IMG/VR virus record: IMGVR_UViG_3300025133_000609
Coordinates: 1 to 23,362 of that record
Reading direction: 5' to 3' (one strand)
Length of the DNA: 23,362 nt
Source of the DNA: a virus
Shown here piece after piece: positions 7,853 to 14,684 of this stretch. The notes under the pieces are model-generated. The model did not search any database, was not told where the DNA came from, and saw nothing but the letters and a program-made list of their open reading frames with translations. Both the position numbers and the translations under genes were made by a program. Positions within the stretch are counted from its first letter, which is position 1. Every line of letters starts with the position of its first letter.

Positions 7853-9529
7853 CTACTTCACCTTGCCATGCACGCCGCCGACGACGACCGAGTCGCCGAC
7901 GCCGATGTCGCCCCGGGCTTTCGCAGCATCCATCTCGGCCTCGGTAGCGAACGACGGCGGTCCGCCGCCGCCACCCTCTCCGTTGATCTCTCGAAGAAGC
8001 TCATCCCTCGCATCGGCAGCGGGCCCCTTCAGCCCCATCGAGCGCAGCGCATTCGACGCCCGCCGACGGTCCTCTGCGCCGCCAATGAACGCCCCATCGA
8101 TCAGCGCCTTCATCGCCCGGAAAGTAGCTGCGTCCACGTCCTTCAGCACTTTGCGCTCGAGGTCGAGCCGCTTGATTCGGTTGGACTCAGACCTGGCCGG
8201 CGAATGGGTGTAGCTGTGGGTCGGGGTCTTCTTCGTCTCGCGCCGCCCGCCCTCTTCCTCCATCGCGAAGCCGTGCTTCTGCGTCGCCTTGTGACCACCG
8301 ATCAGGGTCTCGATGATCTTCGATGGGTTCGCAGACGGGGTCCGCCGCATCGTCTCGTTCACGGCTTCGTTGATTCGCGCGACCTCTGCCGGGTCATCAA
8401 CCCCGTAGGAGCGGATCGAGTCCGCGAAGTCGATGTCGGCTGCGACCGCCTCCTCAGCCTCCTTCTGCGCCGCCTTGTTCCGCGAGAGGAAGTCTTCGAT
8501 CTGCCGCTTGTTGACCTCCCGCTCGAACTCGAACGCTCGCGAGACGATCCCATCGAGGTCTTCGGGGACCTGGCCGCCGAACGCCTCGAAGACCGATGCG
8601 TCTCCCGTGCGCCGGTAGCGAAGGACCGCGGTCGCCAGGGCAGTCGGGTCAAGGATCGTCCCCGGGTCGGCCCCGATCTCCACAGCTGGGTTCTTCAGTC
8701 CCCCCGGCAGATCCGCGAGCAAGGCAGAGGCTTCTCGCTCTTCCCGAAGGGCGCCCTCAAGGCCGACGTAGGCGTCTCGGAGCGGATCATCGCCAGATGA
8801 AATCTCAGGGGCCCTCCCCCGCATTCCGCCGATTGCAGAGAACGCCTGATCAAGCCGGCCAGGGTCCGTCACCCCAGGCGAGGCGGACGGGGACGCGACG
8901 CGAGAAGGTCCTTCCTCGCCGGCCACCACGGCGTCCCGCGGGAGCTCCCCGCCGCCGGTCCGCGACAGTATGTCGCCGCGAATGGCAGAGAGCCGACCCT
9001 CGGTTTCGCCAGAACTCCGCTGAAGCTCCTGGAACGCCTCTCGGGTCGCCTGCTCTGCGAGGAGATCGTCCTCAGCATGGGCGAGGGCGCGCTTTGCAGC
9101 GTGCGCCTGGGACCCGGCAGCCGCCCGATCCTCAGCCTGCCCCTGGAACTCTGCGGCGATATCAGAGCCGGGAATCGGCTGAACGCCACTGCCGCCGCCT
9201 GTCGCAGCACCCCCGCCGGACGTGCGCGACCTGCGAGCAGTAGCGGCAGAGCCGAGCAGATCTGCCATCGTCGGCTCGAGCGGGGACTGCCGGCCGGTCA
9301 GCGAACCAGCGACAGCGGCATCCTGCGCCGCCAGTCCTCGCTGGAAGTCGAGTTCCCGCCGCTGCTCCTGCGCCGCCTGCTGCTCCATCAGTTGCTCTTT
9401 GGCGGCGATCTGCTGCCCAGCCTGGATCCCGCGGACGATGCCGCCGAGAACGTCAGCCAGCCCGCCAGAGACCACGTCTCGACGGAGGGCGCCCGGGTCG
9501 GCGTACATGTCGGGGTGCTGGACAGGCAT
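7853..9529 (-). CDS. Internal virion (ejection) protein, 558 residues
   Basis: Starts at ATG 9529, joined to the upstream stop as TGATG with GGAG about 11 bases before. Residues 15-75 look like a long helix rich in A, Q, E and R ('GIVRGIQAGQQIAAKEQLME'). A glycine/serine-rich low-complexity stretch follows around 95-120, then a long helical A/E/R-rich body. The last 35 residues differ: 'FATEAEMDAAKARGDIGVGD' followed by S-V-V-V-G-G-V-H-G-K-V, a short helix plus an SH3-like beta hairpin I have seen at the ends of other phage internal proteins. The stop (TAG) directly abuts the GTG of the 1979-residue protein, so the two are probably made together. By size order (152, 248, 558, 1979) it matches the middle component of podovirus ejection cores such as T7 gp15, but I see no direct sequence likeness to gp15. 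No enzymatic motif was found. Confidence 0.75.
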   Translation of the reverse strand: MPVQHPDMYADPGALRRDVVSGGLADVLGGIVRGIQAGQQIAAKEQLMEQQAAQEQRRELDFQRGLAAQDAAVAGSLTGRQSPLEPTMADLLGSAATARRSRTSGGGAATGGGSGVQPIPGSDIAAEFQGQAEDRAAAGSQAHAAKRALAHAEDDLLAEQATREAFQELQRSSGETEGRLSAIRGDILSRTGGGELPRDAVVAGEEGPSRVASPSASPGVTDPGRLDQAFSAIGGMRGRAPEISSGDDPLRDAYVGLEGALREEREASALLADLPGGLKNPAVEIGADPGTILDPTALATAVLRYRRTGDASVFEAFGGQVPEDLDGIVSRAFEFEREVNKRQIEDFLSRNKAAQKEAEEAVAADIDFADSIRSYGVDDPAEVARINEAVNETMRRTPSANPSKIIETLIGGHKATQKHGFAMEEEGGRRETKKTPTHSYTHSPARSESNRIKRLDLERKVLKDVDAATFRAMKALIDGAFIGGAEDRRRASNALRSMGLKGPAADARDELLREINGEGGGGGPPSFATEAEMDAAKARGDIGVGDSVVVGGVHGKVK

Positions 9530-10275
9530 CAGCGGTTGAACTCCGAGAAGCCGGCCGACCGCTGGCGCTGCTCGCGCCGCCGCCGCTCCTCCTCTTCCTC
9601 CGCAGGCGTCTTGAAGCGGCCGATGCCGCCGCCGCCGGAGCGCTGCGAGAGGGTCGACGCGAAGGAGTCCGTGCCGCTGACCATCGGGTCAGACCCGGAT
9701 TGCTCGCCGGTGAAGCCGCCGCCTTGAGGCTGGGATGGACTCCCCGCGCTGACCCCCGGGACGCTCCCGCCGCCGCCCGCTGCCATGCTGCCGATGGAGG
9801 AGGTCGTGTCGATCAGGAACTTCATGACGTTGAGCGCGTTCTCACCGTCGGTGACGTTCGTGCGCGGGGTCATCAACCGCGCCATCTCCGCTGCCTCGAA
9901 GCCGGCGATGTCCCGGTCGAACTGCGAGCGAGCCCGCTCGTCGTCGAGCGCGGAGGCCTGAGCGGCGCGGCCCGAAGCGGCAGAATGCAGCGCAGAGCCG
10001 AGCCCGGTTCCGCTGACTCCGAGCCGCCGAGCGAGTTCCTCATTCCGGCCGAAGCCTGCCGCCGCCTGGTTGCTGCGAACCGCCCTCCGTTCGCCGAGGA
10101 AGTCCGACAGTCGGGCCTGCCGCTGAGGGAGCACGAACCGGTCGTACTTCTCCTGTGGGGTCAGGGGGCGACCGCCGACCTGCTCACCGTAGTCCGTGGT
10201 GAAGCCGCCGCCCGGCTCAGAGGTTGTGGACGGAAGGCCGACGCCGGTCTCATTGGAGACGTTCCGATCAGGCAT
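9529..10275 (-). CDS. Small internal virion (ejection) protein, 248 residues
   Basis: The frame is open from 10569, but the likely start is ATG 10275. GAGGGAGG lies about 6 bases upstream, and an 8-base overlap with the previous gene fits the operon. The N-terminal 45 residues are G/T/E-rich. A helical region (about 45-140) contains 'ARSQFDRDIAGFEAAEMARL', then a short hydrophobic stretch ('NALNVMKFLIDTTSSIGSMA', about 148-167). A disordered G/S/Q-rich linker follows, ending in a charged tail 'EEEEERRRREQRQRSAG'. The upstream 152-residue protein has the same order of parts and a nearly identical 'ARAQFDR' motif, so the two may be paralogues. Composition and position suggest a T7 gp14-like ejection protein that may contact membrane. 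No enzyme motif is visible. Confidence 0.72.
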   Translation of the reverse strand: MPDRNVSNETGVGLPSTTSEPGGGFTTDYGEQVGGRPLTPQEKYDRFVLPQRQARLSDFLGERRAVRSNQAAAGFGRNEELARRLGVSGTGLGSALHSAASGRAAQASALDDERARSQFDRDIAGFEAAEMARLMTPRTNVTDGENALNVMKFLIDTTSSIGSMAAGGGGSVPGVSAGSPSQPQGGGFTGEQSGSDPMVSGTDSFASTLSQRSGGGGIGRFKTPAEEEEERRRREQRQRSAGFSEFNR

Positions 10276-10726
10276 TGCCGGCCTCCCTCTTCTTCCGCTT
10301 CTCTTCCTTGTCGATCGCCTTGCCGGAAGCCACGCCGAGCGTGACGCCGGAGCCCGCGAGGCCGGAGACGGTGCGGAACGCATCCGCGACCTTCTGCTGC
10401 TCTGCGATGAGCTCTTGCAGCCGGGCGCGATCGAACTGGGCGCGAGCCTGAGCCTCTTCGCCCATGCTGACGCTGCGCTCTCTGCCGAGGACATCGCCGA
10501 GAGCCATCTGCTGCTGTGCCTGAGCCGCTGCCCGATCGCCGAACATGCCGCCGCGAGAGACCGGCCCACCGATGAGGCCGACGTTCGCGCCGCCCTCCTG
10601 GCGGTTCAGCGGTTGGCGGGCTGCAGCCAGTCGACGGTTCGACCGCTGCGAGAGAGCCTCCCCGATCCCGCCGCGAAAGCGCCGTTCGAGCGAGGGGTCA
10701 GACAGGCTGGAGAAGTCAAGCGGCAC
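10268..10726 (-). CDS. Small internal virion (ejection) protein, 152 residues
   Basis: Two GTG starts are possible. The GTG at 10732 has its AGGA only one base away. The GTG at 10726 has the same AGGA at a 7-base spacing, so I choose 10726, giving M-P-L-D-F-S-S-L. The upstream gene's TAG stop forms part of that ribosome site. The protein is R/A/Q/G-rich. Residues about 65-115 are helical and contain 'EEAQARAQFDRARLQELIAE'. A G/V/A-rich hydrophobic segment follows ('VSGLAGSGVTLGVASGKAI'), then a lysine/arginine tail ('DKEEKRKKREAGNA'). The layout matches the next gene (248 residues) and resembles small podovirus ejection proteins by composition. Function is inferred from context. Confidence 0.7.
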   Translation of the reverse strand: MPLDFSSLSDPSLERRFRGGIGEALSQRSNRRLAAARQPLNRQEGGANVGLIGGPVSRGGMFGDRAAAQAQQQMALGDVLGRERSVSMGEEAQARAQFDRARLQELIAEQQKVADAFRTVSGLAGSGVTLGVASGKAIDKEEKRKKREAGNA

Positions 10727-10733
10727 AGTCACA

Positions 10734-10738
10734 TCCTA
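10734..10738 (-). promoter_or_regulatory. Ribosome binding site fused to upstream stop; decides the start of the 152-residue protein
   Basis: Reads TAGGA on the minus strand. TAG (10736-10738) is the stop of the 217-residue gene, and AGGA lies 7 bases before GTG 10726 but only 1 base before GTG 10732. This spacing favours the 10726 start. Confidence 0.6.
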
Positions 10739-11389
10739 CGTGTAGAAGGCCTCAACACGAATACCACGTCCCGTTCCGTAGAACTGAACGATGTCGGGGA
10801 CGGCGCCCCCGGTGCCGCTGGAGCCGGAGAAGTCCAGCTTCAGCCATGCGTCGTAGGTCCCAGCGGGAGCGCTCGCGGACAGCCCGTCGAGCCGGATCGG
10901 GATGCTCCGGTGCTCATCGGCGCTCGCGACCGACCATTCCACGTCGACCTGGCGCAGCGTCGTGTCATTCAGGGACAGCGTCGCGGTCAGGGTGATCGTC
11001 AGATCGCTGATCGATGTCCACTCGTGCTTGACCTTGTGCAGGTCGAAGAACGCCGAGACTGCGATGTCCGCGGTCGCTGTCGTCGTGATCCGCTTCGCGC
11101 AGTCCGTCGGGGAGTAGATGTTCGTGTGCTCGCCGAAGGGCTCCCCGCTCAGGACGACCGACAGCGTCTCAACGTCTGCGACCAGAGGCTTCGCATCGAG
11201 CGCCTCCGTCACAGTGTTCGGCTGAACGTGCTTCGCCTTGAGCGTCTTGCTCACGGAGATGTTGTTGATGTCGATCGCGCCGTTGATCGCTTCGCCGAGC
11301 CCGGTCGAATCGTGGTCCAGCGCACTGTTGATCTCAGCGGAGGAGAGCGCCGAAGCGTCGGTGATCGTGGGGGCGGTGTACGCGCTCAT
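10736..11389 (-). CDS. Fibre-like virion protein 3 of a tandem trio (217 residues)
   Basis: Starts at ATG 11389, overlapping the upstream stop by 4 bases (ATGA); no strong ribosome site is seen, so coupling is likely. The N-terminal 65 residues look like a polar, partly helical attachment segment ('SAEINSALDHDSTGLGEAIN', 'ISVSKTLKAKHVQPN'). From about residue 75 the sequence becomes beta-rich: 'SDLTITLTATLSLNDTTLRQ', 'IPIRLDGLSA', 'AGTYDAWLKLDFSG' and 'VQFYGTGRGIRVEAFYT'. The same plan, a short helical stalk then a beta-sandwich head, is seen in the two preceding genes. I infer a tail-fibre or spike component. No particular family was recognised and there is no catalytic signature. Confidence 0.72.
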   Translation of the reverse strand: MSAYTAPTITDASALSSAEINSALDHDSTGLGEAINGAIDINNISVSKTLKAKHVQPNTVTEALDAKPLVADVETLSVVLSGEPFGEHTNIYSPTDCAKRITTTATADIAVSAFFDLHKVKHEWTSISDLTITLTATLSLNDTTLRQVDVEWSVASADEHRSIPIRLDGLSASAPAGTYDAWLKLDFSGSSGTGGAVPDIVQFYGTGRGIRVEAFYT

Positions 11390-11916
11390 CGGTGGACCCG
11401 GGTCACGATGATCTGAGCGTTGCTGAACGAGACGGAGCCGGTGTTCTCCCGGACGTAGAGCTCCAGCGTGTGCGACGAGCCGGTCGCCTCGAAGAGGTGC
11501 GCGACCTGCAGCGCCATCTTCTCGTCGGCCTCGAGCGAGTAGGTCCGAATGGTCGAGGCCACAGCGACCGTGTCGAGGTACAGCTGGACGTTCACGTCCG
11601 CATCGGCGCTGCTGTCGTCTTCGACCTCGACCTCAGCGATGACAAGCACGGCTTCGCCGCTGGTTGCAGCGAGCGCTCCAGAGGACAGGACCGAGGTCAG
11701 CGACGCGATGCCGTCGGCGTCCGTCCACGGCCCCGCGTCTGTCGCCTTGTCGATCTCCCGCCACGTCCCGGTCAGGTGCCGGTGGTGGACCGCGCCGTCT
11801 TCAACGTGCCACTCCTTGACCGCGTTGACCATGGTCTCGATGTCATCGAAGTTCGCCTGAACCTCGGTTGCGTCGAGGTCGTCTCCAGGCTCGATCTTGT
11901 TGGTGAGTCCAGCCAT
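11386..11916 (-). CDS. Fibre-like virion protein 2 of a tandem trio (176 residues)
   Basis: The ATG at 11916 forms TAATG with the upstream stop. A longer GTG start at 11946 would overlap more and is less likely. The N-terminus 'NKIEPGDDLDATEVQANFDD' followed by 'HVEDGAVHHRHL' is the kind of short helical collar plus turn often seen at the start of phage tail-fibre proteins. From about residue 85 a beta-sandwich pattern follows ('AVLVIAEVEVEDDSSADADV', 'VQLYLDTVAVAST', 'GSSHTLELYVRENTGSVSFS', 'AQIIVTRVHR'), reminiscent of C1q/TNF-like heads where a strand 'LYxDG' and a 'aGsHtv' hairpin recur. The adjacent 208-residue protein has the same landmarks. Role in adsorption is inferred. Confidence 0.75.
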   Translation of the reverse strand: MAGLTNKIEPGDDLDATEVQANFDDIETMVNAVKEWHVEDGAVHHRHLTGTWREIDKATDAGPWTDADGIASLTSVLSSGALAATSGEAVLVIAEVEVEDDSSADADVNVQLYLDTVAVASTIRTYSLEADEKMALQVAHLFEATGSSHTLELYVRENTGSVSFSNAQIIVTRVHR

Positions 11917-12542
11917 TAGCGGGCCCAGCCAATCACGCCGATCCACTGGAGCGCGGCAGAGATCCCCGCGGCGCTGCCGACGCTGCTTCGCCAGTCCCGC
12001 GTGCGCATGGTGACGCGATGGGTGCCGGCAGGCAGGAACATGTGCTCTCGGACCAGGACGTTCGTCTTGAAGACGGTGTGCCCATCCGTCATGGAGGCTG
12101 TCGCCTGCGCGGCCCCCGGCTGACCGTCGATGTAGAGACGGGTCGTCCAGCGCCAGTCGTCCGGCGTGCCGGTCGAGACGGCGCCCAGTTGGAATGACCC
12201 GATGATGTGGACACGAGCGCCGACGTAGGTCGTGAACTCAAGCTCGAGCGGGTCGCCTGCGCCATCCTCGACCAACGTCCAGGTCGAGTTCTCCGAAGGC
12301 GTCGGGAACGAGAAGGAGCCGGAACCATCCACGCGAAGGAGCGAGCCGCCGGAGTGGGTCAGCGCGAGCGCCTCCGTCGACTCCGACGGGAGCACCGCCA
12401 TCGCAGTCGTGATCTGCGAGTCGGCGAGGTTGTTCTGATCGAGCGTCGTGACCGCGCGCTCTGCACGGTTGAACTCGCGCATGAGCTCGTCCGCGTCTGC
12501 GATCTGCGAGGAGGCGAATACCGTCCGAGGGGCGTACAGCAT
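11916..12542 (-). CDS. Fibre-like virion protein 1 of a tandem trio (208 residues)
   Basis: Starts at ATG 12542 (TGATG with the 66-residue gene), with AGGGGG a few bases upstream. The N-terminal 45 residues are helical and polar ('ADADELMREFNRAERAVTTL', then 'NLADSQI'). The rest reads as a beta-sandwich: 'GARVHIIGSFQLGAVS', 'WTTRLYIDGQPGAAQ', 'FLPAGTHRVTMRTRD' and a C-terminal 'ISAALQWIGVIGWAR'. The 'LYIDG' strand and 'PAGTHRVTMR' hairpin match the style of C1q/TNF-like fibre heads, and the same landmarks occur in the next gene. It follows the nozzle gene and is probably part of the tail tip or fibre assembly. This is inference from fold pattern and context. Confidence 0.75.
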   Translation of the reverse strand: MLYAPRTVFASSQIADADELMREFNRAERAVTTLDQNNLADSQITTAMAVLPSESTEALALTHSGGSLLRVDGSGSFSFPTPSENSTWTLVEDGAGDPLELEFTTYVGARVHIIGSFQLGAVSTGTPDDWRWTTRLYIDGQPGAAQATASMTDGHTVFKTNVLVREHMFLPAGTHRVTMRTRDWRSSVGSAAGISAALQWIGVIGWAR

Positions 12543-12742
12543 CAGGCCCCCTGCTCGAGCGCTCGCGTGGCCCGCTGGAGGCTCGCATCGTCCAGGTCGT
12601 GGATCCGCGGCAGTCCCGCCAACGTCAGCGCCCGGTTGATGGCGATGAGAGGCATGCGCCGCGCGGCCGGCAGAGAGAAGCCCGTGTCGTGAAGTTCGAT
12701 CACGGCCAGGATGGCGCGGTGAAGCAGGCGTTCGGCGCTCAC
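12542..12742 (-). CDS. Hypothetical 66-residue protein between nozzle and fibre genes
   Basis: Not recognised. The GTG at 12742 overlaps the nozzle stop by 4 bases (GTGA), a G-rich ribosome site (GGGGGG) lies about 8 bases upstream, and its own stop overlaps the next start as TGATG. This tight tiling strongly supports a real gene. The protein is helical and mildly basic: 'LLHRAILAVIELHDTG', then 'ARRMPLIAINRALTLAG', then an acidic-to-basic last helix 'DDASLQRATRALEQGA'. It has no membrane span of usual length and no cysteine. It may be a small tail-assembly or joining protein; that is a guess from its position. Confidence 0.7.
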   Translation of the reverse strand: MSAERLLHRAILAVIELHDTGFSLPAARRMPLIAINRALTLAGLPRIHDLDDASLQRATRALEQGA

Positions 12743-14682
12743 GAGTTCGCCCCCCGGTCAGTGCCTTCCGTGCGCCTTCCGTGCTCTGCCCACTCGATGT
12801 AGAAGCCGACGATCTTCCAGGGCGTGGCGCCGGCAGCCGTCGAGAAGCGAAGTTGAAGCGCCTTCCCGGTCAGGTCGCTGATCGCGATCCGCCGCGAGCG
12901 GGTTCGGGCAACGTCCCACGAGCGGGTCGTGTCCCAATTCCCGTCGTCCCACCTGGTGCTCGTCGTGTCTGCCAGGGCGAAGGTCGTGCTGCCTTCAGCA
13001 GTCCGGTCGTCCCAGTTCTTGAACCACTCCATGGTGCATGAGTAGTTGCCGGTCTGGACGAAAACGACCTCGACCCACTTGAAGGTCTTGTCGCTGTCGG
13101 GCGAGCCGAGGTCGAGCCAGTGGGTGCTCCACGAGCCGGAGAAGCTGTCGTCGCGGATCTTCCCGCTGCTGTTCCACTGCCCCAGGTCCCACGTGTCCTG
13201 CCCGCCGAGCGAAGACTTGAAGCCGACGAGAACCTCGTGCTTGTACGGAAGGGCGCAGCACAGCGGGAAGTCCTCGATGATACTGAACGCTGCTCCGGCG
13301 CCGCCGCCGAGCGCGTCAACGTGGACCGCAAAGACCGCGCGGTTCTCGTCGCCCTCGCGAGCCACGCTGAAGTAGATCCGTCGGTCTTCGATGCTCGCCC
13401 AGGCGAACGCATCCTCGAGGTAGGCAGGCGGAAGCTGGATGATGATGTCGTTGAGCTCGTTGCTGATCGGGACGACGCGGACGCCGTCGAAGACGTAGAC
13501 GCCGCTGTCGGACAGGAAGAAGACCCGCCCGTCCATGCTCGCGATGGCCCGATCGCTGACCGCTCCGACGCCGGTGAAGACCGGAGCCAGGATCGGGGTC
13601 TCCGTCTTGTCGTGCGTCAGCTGGAACATCGAACGCCGCTTGAACACGACCGCGAAGTCCTGAGCGAGCGCCCAGCCGGTGACCACGTCTCCGTCGCCGG
13701 ATGCCACGTCGATGAAGTTCGTGCTCGCGACCGATTCCGGGGCCGGCGTGCCGTTGATGAGCCGGGAGTAGTGCAGGAGCGAGGGGAACTCCACGCTCCG
13801 GTAGTAGACACGACCGCGGAACGGGAACGTGAACAACGAGAGCGGAGGAGCGAGATTGCTGCCCGTGAGCGCCAGCGTGTCGGTCGAGGTGAAGCCAGGC
13901 GCAATGTGGTCGAAGAACGTCTGCGAGCGGATGCCGCGCATCTTCTGGATGAAGTACCAGGAGCCGCCGTCGACCCTGCGGTAGTAGTTGCTCTCGACCA
14001 CGTCGTCGCTGGGCGTGTCGTCGTCGCCCCAGACGAACATCGTGTAGCGGTTCGAGCCGGTGGCGGCCGACGTGTCGAGCTTGTTGCTGGGAGAGGAGGC
14101 CTCTGACTCCTGTCCGTGGTCGTTCACCCACGTCCTGCAATACTCAACCTCATGGTCGTCGTCCCCCTCCTTCCACGACAGGTTCGTGTAGATGCCATCG
14201 ACCGAGCCCTCGCCGAGGTAGGTGACAGGCTCCGAGGGCGGGGAGGCGACCCCGAGCGGGGTCAGGTGCCGACCGTCCCACTTCATGTTCGAGTCGCGGC
14301 CGTTCGTGATGATCAGGATGCCGCCGACCTGGGTGAAGCGGACTGAGTGCCGAAGCCGCGAGGCGGTCGTTCGCCCAGACTGGATCACGGACAGGCCTTC
14401 GCCCTGCAGCACGGAGATCCGGTCGGAGTAGGCGAAGAGGAGCTCAGTCGACCCGTTCGCGTAGAAGGACGCCATCGCGTCGATCCGACCGTTGAACGGT
14501 ACCGACGAGTCGTCCCAGTCGGTCAGCGGAACGATGCCGGGGGACTTGCGAACCTCCCCGCGGCGCGTGAAGACCACGCCCGCCATCTTCGTGCTCGAGC
14601 CCTGCCCCTGCCAGACGCGGGTGTCCAGGCCTGCGACGTTCGCAGGGAAGAAGCGGCGCTGCGTTCCGGCGCTGCCGCTCAT
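12739..14682 (-). CDS. Beta-propeller tail nozzle / stabilisation-type protein (647 residues)
   Basis: The start is ATG 14682, two bases after the adaptor's TAG. The frame is open further upstream, but that extension overlaps the adaptor C-terminus and looks like shadow. Residues 1-45 ('SSTKMAGVVFTRRGEVRKSP') and repeats such as 'ELLFAYSDRISVLQGEG', 'GGILIITNGRDSNMKWDG', 'DFAVVFKRRSMFQLTHDK' and 'DGRVFFLSDSGVYVFDG' are the blades of the phage propeller proteins that form podovirus tail nozzles (functionally like T7 gp12 or P22 gp10). Residues about 150-275 look like a fibronectin-III-type insertion ('DHGQESEASSPSN', 'SNYYRRVDGGSWYFIQK'). The C-terminal 150 residues are beta-rich. Its position right after the adaptor agrees with the role. 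The family call is good by pattern; the exact fold is unverified. Confidence 0.82.
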   Translation of the reverse strand: MSGSAGTQRRFFPANVAGLDTRVWQGQGSSTKMAGVVFTRRGEVRKSPGIVPLTDWDDSSVPFNGRIDAMASFYANGSTELLFAYSDRISVLQGEGLSVIQSGRTTASRLRHSVRFTQVGGILIITNGRDSNMKWDGRHLTPLGVASPPSEPVTYLGEGSVDGIYTNLSWKEGDDDHEVEYCRTWVNDHGQESEASSPSNKLDTSAATGSNRYTMFVWGDDDTPSDDVVESNYYRRVDGGSWYFIQKMRGIRSQTFFDHIAPGFTSTDTLALTGSNLAPPLSLFTFPFRGRVYYRSVEFPSLLHYSRLINGTPAPESVASTNFIDVASGDGDVVTGWALAQDFAVVFKRRSMFQLTHDKTETPILAPVFTGVGAVSDRAIASMDGRVFFLSDSGVYVFDGVRVVPISNELNDIIIQLPPAYLEDAFAWASIEDRRIYFSVAREGDENRAVFAVHVDALGGGAGAAFSIIEDFPLCCALPYKHEVLVGFKSSLGGQDTWDLGQWNSSGKIRDDSFSGSWSTHWLDLGSPDSDKTFKWVEVVFVQTGNYSCTMEWFKNWDDRTAEGSTTFALADTTSTRWDDGNWDTTRSWDVARTRSRRIAISDLTGKALQLRFSTAAGATPWKIVGFYIEWAEHGRRTEGTDRGANS

Positions 14683-14684
14683 GA

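Noticed and set aside
6767-8800. Long plus-strand frame (677 codons)
   Set aside because: It lies opposite two well-supported minus-strand genes and straddles their junction. Its protein is arginine-, leucine- and proline-rich without any motif, as expected from GC-rich codon bias read on the other strand.
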